The notes under the pieces are model-generated. The model did not search any database and had not been told where the DNA came from. It saw only the letters and a program-made list of their open reading frames with translations. A stretch of DNA of 18,434 nucleotides from JAYSRU01 sp043720875 (GTDB taxonomy: Bacteria; Bacteroidota; Bacteroidia; Flavobacteriales_D; Crocinitomicaceae). The stretch spans positions 1-18,434 of the forward strand of contig JAYSRU010000044.1 of NCBI GenBank assembly GCA_043720875.1. The letters are read 5' to 3'. This document shows, piece after piece, positions 1-7,022 of this stretch (within the stretch, counting starts at the first letter, position 1; each line of letters begins with the position of its first letter). The translations under genes and the position numbers were made by a program.

Positions 1-69
1 AGATTCTGATGTTTGTGCAAATGATACTATACTTAATAGTAACATAAAAGAGGTTAAAATAATTTTCAT
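1..69 (-). CDS. Secreted protein, N-terminal fragment (cut by window edge)
   Basis: Reading the minus strand from the ATG at 69-67 gives 23 codons open to the window edge. They encode MKIILTSFMLLLSIVSFAQ followed by Thr-Ser-Glu-Ser. This has the layout of a signal peptide: one Lys, a hydrophobic stretch of about 15 residues, then an S-F-A-Q processing site like those of other exported proteins in this window. An in-frame TAA lies two codons upstream of the ATG (75-73), which supports this start. The gene is divergent from the transketolase operon and shares a roughly 145-bp control region with it. Its function cannot be told from the signal peptide alone. The main doubt is the short length, but the composition is too regular to be likely noise. 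Confidence 0.7.
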   Translation of the reverse strand, partial: MKIILTSFMLLLSIVSFAQTSES

Positions 70-163
70 GATTTAAATATTTTAAGATTGACGAAGATAA
101 GCTAAATTTGGTTGCATCGTTCAAAATAAACAACAAGAAAAAATGGTTAACATCTCGTGTATA

Positions 164-182
164 TCATTCTAAATTAGAATGA
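164..182. repeat. 19-bp palindrome in divergent control region
   Basis: TCATTCTAAATTAGAATGA has perfect 9-bp arms (164-172 and 174-182) around a single central A. It sits about 20 bp upstream of the -7 element of the transketolase operon, roughly where the -33 region would be, and between two divergent genes. The position fits an operator for a dimeric regulator. It is not followed by a long T-run, so a terminator is less likely. Confidence 0.45.
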
Positions 183-202
183 GGTATCTTTTGTAATAGT
201 TT

Positions 203-210
203 TAACTTTG
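203..210 (+). promoter_or_regulatory. Bacteroidota-type -7 element (TAACTTTG) for transketolase operon
   Basis: TAACTTTG matches the Bacteroidota sigma-factor -7 consensus TAnnTTTG. It ends only four bases before the ATG at 215, so transcription would be expected to start at or very near the start codon. No good TTTG -33 box is seen at the usual distance; that place is largely taken by the 164-182 palindrome. This is a consensus match only. Confidence 0.5.
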
Positions 211-214
211 CACC

Positions 215-1057
215 ATGGAAAATATTGAATTAAGCAAAATTGCATCACAAGTTAGGAGAGACATAGTTAGAATGGTTGCGGGTTGTGCATCTGGTCACCC
301 TGGCGGTTCTCTAGGTTGTACAGATTTTTTAACATTACTATATTTTGATGTATTAAAACACGACCCAATCTCGTTTAACATGGACGGAAAGAATGATGAT
401 ATATTCTACCTTTCAAATGGACATATTTCTCCTGTATGGTATAGTGTGCTTGCACATTCTGGATATTTCAACAAGTCTGAATTAGCAAGTTTTAGAAAAT
501 TAGGTACACGATTACAAGGTCATCCCAGTACGGATAAAGGTTTGCCGGGAATTCGCATGGCATCTGGTTCTTTAGGTCAAGGCCTATCTTGTGGAATTGG
601 TACAGCATTAACTAAAAAATTGAATGGTGACAAGGCATTAGTTTATACCCTTCATGGTGATGGCGAATTGCAGGAAGGTCAAATCTGGGAAGCTGCCATG
701 TATGCAAGTCATAATAAAGTCGATAATATTATTGCAACAATAGACGCTAATGGGCGTCAAATTGATGGAGACACAGACCAAGTTTTGTCCTTAGGCAATT
801 TGGCATCAAAATGGGAAGCATTTGGTTGGGAAGTCTTAAATATGGACGGTCATGATTTTCAAAATATGAAAGATATCTTAAACGCTGCCAAAACATTGAC
901 TGGAAAAGGCAAACCCATTGTAATTATCATGAAAACCGAAATGGGTCAGGGAGTTGACTACATGATGGGGACGCACAAGTGGCATGGTTCTGCACCTAAT
1001 CCAGAACAATTAGCTTCTGCATTAGGTCAATTGGTGGAAACGCTAGGCGATTATTAA
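215..1057 (+). CDS. Transketolase, N-terminal (TPP-binding) subunit
   Basis: This is the first half of a split transketolase, which moves two-carbon ketol units between sugar phosphates in the non-oxidative pentose phosphate pathway. It acts in the cytoplasm as a complex with the C-terminal subunit encoded at 2434. At 280 aa it has the usual length for this subunit. It carries GHPGGS (His28), SNGH (His70) and the thiamine-diphosphate motif, starting GDGE at 148-151 and ending with Asn179 in DANGRQIDG. The first ATG fits the family N-terminus and follows closely on a TAnnTTTG element. The gene is the first of a same-strand run with gaps of 4, 22 and 24 bp, so it is probably co-transcribed with the VWA gene, its partner subunit and an aminotransferase. 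The oddity is that the partner does not follow directly. Identification is firm. Confidence 0.95.
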   Translation: MENIELSKIASQVRRDIVRMVAGCASGHPGGSLGCTDFLTLLYFDVLKHDPISFNMDGKNDDIFYLSNGHISPVWYSVLAHSGYFNKSELASFRKLGTRLQGHPSTDKGLPGIRMASGSLGQGLSCGIGTALTKKLNGDKALVYTLHGDGELQEGQIWEAAMYASHNKVDNIIATIDANGRQIDGDTDQVLSLGNLASKWEAFGWEVLNMDGHDFQNMKDILNAAKTLTGKGKPIVIIMKTEMGQGVDYMMGTHKWHGSAPNPEQLASALGQLVETLGDY

Positions 1058-1061
1058 AACT

Positions 1062-2411
1062 ATGATTCGCGCTATTTCAATATTCCTTTTACTTTGTCCA
1101 ATAGTTGTGTTTGGTCAAGCGAAAACGCGCATACTATTTATTCTTGACGCTTCTAATAGCATGAATGCTAAATGGGATCATGAAACCAGAATTCAGGCGG
1201 CAAAAACTTTACTCATCAAAGCAGTTGATAGTTTGTCGGGGAATCAAAATCTCGAAATTGGATTACGTGTATATGGTCACCAATCTCCGATCACAGCTAC
1301 ATATCAAGATTGTGCAGATACCAAACTTGAAGTACCTTTTGCTCCGAACAATTTTACGGCAGTTAAAAACAGAATAAAAACAATTGAGGCAAAAGGAACA
1401 ACTCCAATTGCTAGGTCGCTTGAAGCTGCAGCTGATGATTTTCCGGACAGAAAAGCAAATAACGTAATCATTTTGATTACAGATGGACTAGAAGCCTGTG
1501 ACAATGATCCTTGCGTTATTGCAAAAAAACTAAAAGACAAAGGAATCACTGTCACCCCATTTGTTATTGGCTTAGGTATGGATTTGAGTTACTTGGAAAA
1601 ATTTGCCTGTATTGGCACATATTTAGATGCTGAAAATCGACAAGCATTTAGTCGTGTTTTAAACTTTGCTATTTCTAAGGCTCTTGTAAATACCACAACT
1701 CAAATCAACTTAAATAACCTTTCTAAACAGCCCTTAGAAACTGATGTTACCATATTTTGCTATAAATCAGGAACAAAAGAATTAAAATACACCCTGGTTC
1801 ACACCTTAAATAAAAAAGGTTTACCGGATACAGTTGTTATGGATCCAGCTTTTAAGTATGATATTGTTGTGAATACAATACCAAAGGTTGAATTAAAAAA
1901 TGTCATCTTACAATACAACACACACAATACAATTGTAATTGACGCTCCTCAAGGGTTCTTGTCACCAAGATTAATTGGGGCTCAGAAAGTTTTCTACATA
2001 CCGATTCGAGTTTATCAAAAAGGGAAAACCGAAACCTTAAACCTTCAGAACATTAACGGTAAAGATAAATACATTGTTGGCAGTTATGAAATCGAGATAT
2101 TAACACTTCCCCGTATTTATAAAACAATTGAAATTAATCAATCTAGTACTACGTATCTTGACATTGAAACACCTGGTCTCTTTACCTACAAAACGGGAAG
2201 TGCAATTGCTGCTCAAATCTTTCAAATCAATTCTGATAAATCATTAAGTTGGGTTTGCAACTTAGACGAAGTAGCTTTATTTGGAACGCTTCATTTACAA
2301 CCTGGAGCGTACAAAGTAATTTACCGACAGAAGAAATTAAAAAGTACCACTCAAACTACAGAAAGAGAATTTAAAATACAATCAAATAAAACAACAACGC
2401 TGAACCTATAA
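1062..2411 (+). CDS. Secreted VWA-domain protein inside the transketolase operon
   Basis: This 449-aa protein begins with a signal peptide (MIRAISIFLLLCPIVVFGQA), so it acts outside the cytoplasm, probably in the periplasm or at the envelope. Residues about 23-200 form a von Willebrand factor A domain with a complete metal-ion-dependent adhesion site: DASNS at 29-33, the Thr in GTTP near 112-115, and Asp141 in ITDG. The second half (about 205-449) is rich in predicted beta strands and has no motif I recognise. There is no T9SS sorting domain or transmembrane anchor at the C-terminus. It starts four bases after the transketolase N-subunit stop and ends 22 bases before the C-subunit, so it interrupts a gene pair that normally sits together. 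VWA proteins of this sort bind protein ligands through a divalent metal; the ligand is unknown. A link to transketolase is not implied by the sequence. Confidence 0.85.
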   Translation: MIRAISIFLLLCPIVVFGQAKTRILFILDASNSMNAKWDHETRIQAAKTLLIKAVDSLSGNQNLEIGLRVYGHQSPITATYQDCADTKLEVPFAPNNFTAVKNRIKTIEAKGTTPIARSLEAAADDFPDRKANNVIILITDGLEACDNDPCVIAKKLKDKGITVTPFVIGLGMDLSYLEKFACIGTYLDAENRQAFSRVLNFAISKALVNTTTQINLNNLSKQPLETDVTIFCYKSGTKELKYTLVHTLNKKGLPDTVVMDPAFKYDIVVNTIPKVELKNVILQYNTHNTIVIDAPQGFLSPRLIGAQKVFYIPIRVYQKGKTETLNLQNINGKDKYIVGSYEIEILTLPRIYKTIEINQSSTTYLDIETPGLFTYKTGSAIAAQIFQINSDKSLSWVCNLDEVALFGTLHLQPGAYKVIYRQKKLKSTTQTTEREFKIQSNKTTTLNL

Positions 2412-2433
2412 ACGGTTCATAAAAATAAAAATA

Positions 2434-3387
2434 ATGACAAAATTTGAAATTTACGGAAACAAAGATACACGTTCAGGATTTGGTGAAGGCTTAGCAGAAT
2501 TGGGGGAAACCAACCCAAATGTGGTAGCGCTTTGTGCTGATTTAATTGGATCCTTAAAAATGGATGCTTTTAAAGCAGAAAATCCTGAAAGATTTTTTCA
2601 AACAGGAATAGCTGAAGCTAACATGATCTGTTTAGCTGCAGGAATGACAGTTGGAGGCAAAATTCCATTTACTGGAACTTTTGCAAATTTTGCTACTGGT
2701 CGTGTTTATGATCAAATTCGTCAATCTGTAGCCTATTCTAAAAAAAATGTAAAAATTTGCGCGTCACATGCCGGATTGACTTTAGGCGAAGATGGGGCTA
2801 CACACCAAATACTTGAAGATATTGGTATGATGCGCATGTTGCCAAACATGACTGTAATTGTACCTTGTGATTTTCAACAAACAAAAGCAGCTACCATTGC
2901 GATCGCAGATTTTGAAGGCCCTGTATATTTGAGATTTGGAAGACCTGTAGTTCCAATATTTACACCAGAAGATAAGCCATTTATTATTGGTAAGGCTGAT
3001 ATTTTGAGTACTGGAACCGATGTGACTATTATCGCTTGTGGCCATTTGGTTTGGAAAAGTATCGAAGCTGCTGCTAGATTGGAGGCTGAAGGAATTTCCG
3101 TTGAAATAATCAATATGCACACCATCAAACCGCTTGACAAAACTGTTATCTTAAATTCTTTGGCTAAAACTAAATGCGTAGTAACCGCCGAAGAACATAT
3201 GAAAAATGGTGGCTTGGGTGATGCTGTGGCAAATGTACTTTCACAAAACACACCTTACCCTCAAGAATATGTTGGTGTTGAAGATTCATTTGGTGAAAGT
3301 GGAACTCCAGCAGAATTAATGACTAAATATCACATTGATACTGAAGATGTTTACTTGGCGGCTAAAAGAGCAATCGCAAGAAAATAG
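2434..3387 (+). CDS. Transketolase, C-terminal subunit
   Basis: This is the second half of the split transketolase: the pyrimidine-binding domain followed by the C-terminal transketolase domain, 317 aa, the usual size. Glu61 in TGIAEANM is the conserved glutamate that activates the cofactor thiamine. SHAGLTLGEDGATHQ (111-125) is the family's conserved loop, and the C-terminal part contains the KCVVTAEEHMKNGGLGDAV block (about 247-265). It forms the active enzyme with the product of 215-1057, from which it is separated by the VWA gene. The ATG lies 22 bp after the VWA stop, with no terminator-like hairpin between, so co-transcription is likely. The related 1-deoxyxylulose-5-phosphate synthase E1-type proteins share the fold, but the split form and the N-terminal partner argue for transketolase. 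Confidence 0.94.
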   Translation: MTKFEIYGNKDTRSGFGEGLAELGETNPNVVALCADLIGSLKMDAFKAENPERFFQTGIAEANMICLAAGMTVGGKIPFTGTFANFATGRVYDQIRQSVAYSKKNVKICASHAGLTLGEDGATHQILEDIGMMRMLPNMTVIVPCDFQQTKAATIAIADFEGPVYLRFGRPVVPIFTPEDKPFIIGKADILSTGTDVTIIACGHLVWKSIEAAARLEAEGISVEIINMHTIKPLDKTVILNSLAKTKCVVTAEEHMKNGGLGDAVANVLSQNTPYPQEYVGVEDSFGESGTPAELMTKYHIDTEDVYLAAKRAIARK

Positions 3388-3411
3388 AAACATTTTAATC
3401 AGCAAATTTCA

Positions 3412-4599
3412 ATGAATTCTTCTGAGTTATTTTTAGATAAACTTGCCCAAACAACGTCTTCACCCTATTTAATAGAAATAGAGCGAGCCGAAGGTTCTTA
3501 TGTTTACGATTCTGAAGGAAAAAAATACTTGGATATGATTGCTGGTGTTTCCGTTAATAACATCGGACATCGACACCCCATGGTTATTGAAGCTATCAAA
3601 AACCAACTGGATAAATACCTTCATGTAATGGTTTATGGTGAATTCATCCAACAACCTCAGAATCAATTTGCGTTGAAACTCACTTCTTTATTGCCCCCAG
3701 AATTAAACTGCGTTTATCCTGTAAATTCAGGAACCGAGGCAAATGAAGCAGCCTTGAAGCTAATAAAAAGAGCGACAGGCCGCACTGAAATAGTTTCTTT
3801 TAGAGGTTCGTACCACGGAAGCACACACGGATCATTAAGTGTTTCAGCAAACGAAGTTAAAAAACAACCATTTCGTCCGTTGCTTCCGGATGTGCGTTTT
3901 TTAGCATTTAATTCTATTCAAGACCTTGAACAAATTACCTCCAAAACGGCAGGTGTAATAATAGAGCCAGTTCAAGGTGATGCTGGTGTACGGATTGCTA
4001 GAAAAGACTTCTTGGTGGCTCTTAAAAATAGATGCACTGAAGTTGGGGCATTACTTATTTTTGATGAAATACAATGTGGATTAGGTCGAACTGGAAAAAA
4101 CTTTGCTTTCGAAATCCATGGTATTCAGCCTGACATTTTAACGTTAGGTAAAGCATTAGGAGGCGGCATGCCTATTGGAGCATTAGTCTGTTCCAAAGAA
4201 TTAATGGCAAACTTCAAGGCTGATCCGATGCTTGGACATATTACCACTTTTGGAGGTCATCCAGTTGTTTGTGCTGCAGCAAATGCATTTTTGGAAACAC
4301 TGAGTGCCGAAATTGATTATCTAGAAGTTGAAAGAAAAGGAGCCCTTTTGCAATCCATGTTAATTCAAAATGATGAAATAATTGAAATACGTAGGCATGG
4401 CTTAATGTATGCTATCGATATGGTTTCGTTCGAACGCGTATCGAAAGTAGTGAAACATTGCCTGTCCAAAGGCTTGATTAGTTTCTGGTTTTTGTCACAT
4501 CCAGATTCGTTTAGACTATCTCCTCCGCTAAATATCAGTGAAAATGAAATGATTTTGGCCGGTAATATTATTCTCGAGGCTATCGAAGCGACAAAATAA
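3412..4599 (+). CDS. Class III (acetylornithine/GABA-type) PLP aminotransferase
   Basis: This 395-aa enzyme is a fold-type I, class III aminotransferase using pyridoxal phosphate. Visible landmarks are SGTEANE (106-112) for phosphate binding, FRGSYHGSTHG (130-140), FDEIQCGLGRTG with Asp218 contacting the PLP ring nitrogen, and TLGKALGGGMP with Lys247 as the Schiff-base lysine. Length and motif order match acetylornithine/succinyl-ornithine aminotransferases. Related enzymes use GABA, lysine or other omega-amino acids, and the substrate cannot be settled from sequence. No arginine-biosynthesis genes are nearby, so calling it ArgD would be unsafe. It lies 24 bp after the transketolase C-subunit and is probably the last gene of that operon; a 33-bp palindrome follows 45 bp after its stop. 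Confidence 0.88.
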   Translation: MNSSELFLDKLAQTTSSPYLIEIERAEGSYVYDSEGKKYLDMIAGVSVNNIGHRHPMVIEAIKNQLDKYLHVMVYGEFIQQPQNQFALKLTSLLPPELNCVYPVNSGTEANEAALKLIKRATGRTEIVSFRGSYHGSTHGSLSVSANEVKKQPFRPLLPDVRFLAFNSIQDLEQITSKTAGVIIEPVQGDAGVRIARKDFLVALKNRCTEVGALLIFDEIQCGLGRTGKNFAFEIHGIQPDILTLGKALGGGMPIGALVCSKELMANFKADPMLGHITTFGGHPVVCAAANAFLETLSAEIDYLEVERKGALLQSMLIQNDEIIEIRRHGLMYAIDMVSFERVSKVVKHCLSKGLISFWFLSHPDSFRLSPPLNISENEMILAGNIILEAIEATK

Positions 4600-4644
4600 A
4601 GATCTGTTTTTCATTTTTTTATTGAGTCTATTGAAAACAGTTAC

Positions 4645-4677
4645 GCTAAAGGTTTTTAACGGTTAAAAACCTTTAGC
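4645..4677. repeat. 33-bp perfect palindrome after the aminotransferase
   Basis: Two 16-bp arms (4645-4660 and 4662-4677), exactly complementary, flank a single G. In RNA this would be a long stem of about 15 bp with a three-base loop. The sequence after it on the plus strand is AAAATTTATTAG, and on the minus strand GTAACTG, so the T-run of a classical intrinsic terminator is missing in both directions. It most likely marks the 3' end of the transketolase operon, by protecting or ending the transcript. Confidence 0.7.
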
Positions 4678-4716
4678 AAAATTTATTAGTTTTACAATTA
4701 ATTGAAAAAATTCTTC

Positions 4717-4746
4717 TTGTGATAATTGCTCATTACAATACTTTTG
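4717..4746 (+). promoter_or_regulatory. Promoter for the zinc-ribbon gene
   Basis: TTG at 4717-4719, 19 bases of spacer, then TACTTTTG at 4739-4746 match the Bacteroidota TTTG/TAnnTTTG promoter. The ATG at 4777 lies 30 bases downstream, which leaves a short leader. The spacing is the same as in the GH92 promoter at 17925. Confidence 0.55.
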
Positions 4747-4776
4747 ATTAATTTCAAGTAAAAATAACGATTTTAA

Positions 4777-5208
4777 ATGTGTCAAAATAAAAAAGCCCTT
4801 TCCCGAAATTGTGTTATATGCGATGCCAAATTGATTGGTAGATCAGACAAAGTTTATTGTAGTTTGGAATGCAAAAACCGCTATCACTCAACCGTAAGAA
4901 AACAATTCAAATCCATTTCTTCTGAAACAGTTCGAATACTTGCCAGAAATCATCATATCCTAGTAGGTTTGATGAGTGATAAGACGAATAATTTTATTAT
5001 TGACAGACTAGCCCTAGAACGACTTGGATTTAAACTCAAATATATTAGCGGTGTAACACTGATTAATTCAGCTATGACTTATTTTGTATTCGATTACTCA
5101 TACACTCTTCTAACCGATAATAGAATAGTTGTAACCGCATCAAAGGATCGAAAGCCAATGTCTCCTTTCATTTTCAAACGGTGGAATGCCGTTTATCAAG
5201 AACTCTAA
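4777..5208 (+). CDS. Small zinc-ribbon protein, function unknown
   Basis: This is a 143-aa cytoplasmic protein with an N-terminal treble-clef or ribbon-like zinc site: CVIC (Cys12, Cys15) and YCSLEC (Cys28, Cys32), followed by the basic stretch KNRYHSTVRKQ. The spacing resembles DUF2116-type zinc ribbons. The rest (about 45-143) has a helical stretch with RILARNHHIL, then alternating strands, and no catalytic motif I know. From memory, small proteins with this N-terminus and an R-x-L-x-x-N-x-R/H-x-I-L helix recur in Bacteroidota without a characterised role. It has its own promoter and overlaps the 3' end of the convergent porin gene by 4 bp. Nucleic-acid binding is a reasonable guess from the basic zinc ribbon, but it is inference. 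Confidence 0.75.
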   Translation: MCQNKKALSRNCVICDAKLIGRSDKVYCSLECKNRYHSTVRKQFKSISSETVRILARNHHILVGLMSDKTNNFIIDRLALERLGFKLKYISGVTLINSAMTYFVFDYSYTLLTDNRIVVTASKDRKPMSPFIFKRWNAVYQEL

Positions 5209-6932
5209 TTGAAAAAATCCCAAGTAATGCCAATCCTTATTTGTAGCGGTAGCACTGGATAAGAAACGGATACTTTTCGTTGTTTGTCATTCCATGCGTA
5301 ATCAATATTATCCACCCGTGTATAGAATCGGAAGTGTTCTACCTCAATAGCAAAGAAACTAGCAACTTTGAACAAACCACCGGCATTGACAATTGCGTTG
5401 TTCGGTAAAAATTGATTCAACACTGGCAAATAGCTATAGGTTGAATAAACACTAGCGTAGCTCAAGTCAACTCCGTAAGACACAGGCAATCTCCTTTTTA
5501 CCCAACGTTGAATAAATTGAATTCTCAAGTTTCCTTGAAACTGAGGCAACTTAGTTAAATTTGATCCTGTTTGAAACAAAATAGAAGGCCTCACCCTGAG
5601 ACTCTTATAGCTCAAAGATATTCCAGATTTCACACTCAAAACAGAAAACCCTGTAGTTGAAGGCTGATACATCAATCCATTAAATATCCATGGATTAATA
5701 ACGTTAAGTAAACTCAAATCAGCAAATAGTAATTTTAGCTTTGGTAATCTTATTTTTAATGAAAGTTGTTGAAAATTTTGAACACTTAGGTCAATAATAT
5801 TCCATTGATAATTATTTGAGCTGTACATTCTTTGATATGCGTTTGGCAGACTCGCTCCAACGGTCATTTTAGCATAACACATAAACACTGAATCTTTATT
5901 GGCTTTAAATTCAACAATATCTCTCCACTCACCCAAAGCTCCCTTAACATTTAAATTAAATTCATTTGAAACATTAAAAATCCCTTTGCAAAATACCAAT
6001 CTAGATTCGACTGCGAATTCATTCGTATCCTTAGCCGTCCAAATATTATACTGACTCCAATATTTATGTTGCCCTGTAATATCAGCATAGAACCTCCCAG
6101 AATTAAAATAATATCCAACTCCATTAGATAGCGACGCTAACGTAAAATGATCTCGAGTAACTAACGAATCATGAAATATTGAATCATAAATTAAAGTTAA
6201 TGCACCACTCTCATTGTATTCCCTATCGATTATATCATACTTTAAAGTATGTAAAATTCCATTTGAAAAACTCCCACTATCCACAAAATTCAAACGCTGC
6301 TCAATATAAACTGCCGCTCTATTTTGAAAAGAGTTTGCGTTCAATTTATTTGTACCGGTCAAAGTCAAATCTTGTACGTTAAAATCAACAGTATCCGACA
6401 CTCCACCATTCTCATTGCGCTTAGAATTGATAAAGGCGGCATTCAATTTTAAAGCGTACCAATTCTTTTCCAAATTTCCTGCAATCTGGAAATCCGTTAC
6501 TTTTTCAATTGAATTTTGCAGAAAGCCATTCGTGCTTTCCTTCTTGTAAACAACTTGTAAAAAATTCGTCCTATTGAAACTTTGATGATACTCCGCCCTC
6601 ATTTGTTGGGTTCCTTTACTTCCAAAATTATAAGAAATCCCCAAATGAGGCAAGGCAATAAACATTGGCTTATTCCAATTTAACACGGGTGAATTGGACA
6701 ATAAAGTACCATTAAACTCAAATCTTTCCGCTGTATTATATTCTGGAAGACCCGTTAACATTGTTCCTGGAACACTATATAAAGGATTGAATCCGAAACA
6801 ATCAACCGAGTCAAGCTTGCTTCCAGAAACACGGTAATCAGCTTTTAATGTATCTATACCCAATAACGTTTGCCCATAAACTGAACAAAAACTTAAAAAT
6901 GCAATAACACTACATAGAATTCTTAAAAGCAT
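5205..6932 (-). CDS. Putative outer-membrane beta-barrel porin (Porin_10-like)
   Basis: This protein of about 575 aa has a signal peptide (MLLRILCSVIAFLSFCSVYG) and then a long run of alternating, aromatic-rich strands. It ends in ITWDFFN, where a terminal aromatic is typical of outer-membrane barrels. The order of features fits the Bacteroidota putative porin family (PF14121): an N-terminal segment mentioning fold positions such as ALPHLGISYNFGSKG, then repeated strand-turn-strand units. It presumably lets small solutes pass the outer membrane; the substrate is unknown. I chose the ATG at 6932-6930; an in-frame TTG at 6938 would add only two residues. TTACTTTG on the minus strand just upstream of this ATG resembles a -7 box with one mismatch. 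It lies 90 bp downstream of mutY on the same strand and tail to tail with the zinc-ribbon gene. Confidence 0.75.
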   Translation of the reverse strand: MLLRILCSVIAFLSFCSVYGQTLLGIDTLKADYRVSGSKLDSVDCFGFNPLYSVPGTMLTGLPEYNTAERFEFNGTLLSNSPVLNWNKPMFIALPHLGISYNFGSKGTQQMRAEYHQSFNRTNFLQVVYKKESTNGFLQNSIEKVTDFQIAGNLEKNWYALKLNAAFINSKRNENGGVSDTVDFNVQDLTLTGTNKLNANSFQNRAAVYIEQRLNFVDSGSFSNGILHTLKYDIIDREYNESGALTLIYDSIFHDSLVTRDHFTLASLSNGVGYYFNSGRFYADITGQHKYWSQYNIWTAKDTNEFAVESRLVFCKGIFNVSNEFNLNVKGALGEWRDIVEFKANKDSVFMCYAKMTVGASLPNAYQRMYSSNNYQWNIIDLSVQNFQQLSLKIRLPKLKLLFADLSLLNVINPWIFNGLMYQPSTTGFSVLSVKSGISLSYKSLRVRPSILFQTGSNLTKLPQFQGNLRIQFIQRWVKRRLPVSYGVDLSYASVYSTYSYLPVLNQFLPNNAIVNAGGLFKVASFFAIEVEHFRFYTRVDNIDYAWNDKQRKVSVSYPVLPLQIRIGITWDFFN

Positions 6933-7022
6933 GTACAAAGTAAATGAAAAGTACTTACATATATGAATTTTAAATAAAATTGTATTTCATAGAATCGTGT
7001 TAATCCAAGCAGCCTATTTCAT

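Noticed and set aside
2782..3251. Minus-strand reading frames of 112 and 125 codons inside the transketolase C-subunit gene
   Set aside because: They are mirror frames of a well-supported gene, with no recognisable domain or signal.
4600..4625. T-rich stretch right after the aminotransferase stop as an intrinsic terminator
   Set aside because: No stem precedes the T-run; the nearest hairpin, at 4645-4677, comes after it and lacks its own T-run.
6179..6382. Plus-strand frame of 67 codons inside the porin gene
   Set aside because: It lies wholly within a supported gene on the other strand, has skewed composition and no domain.
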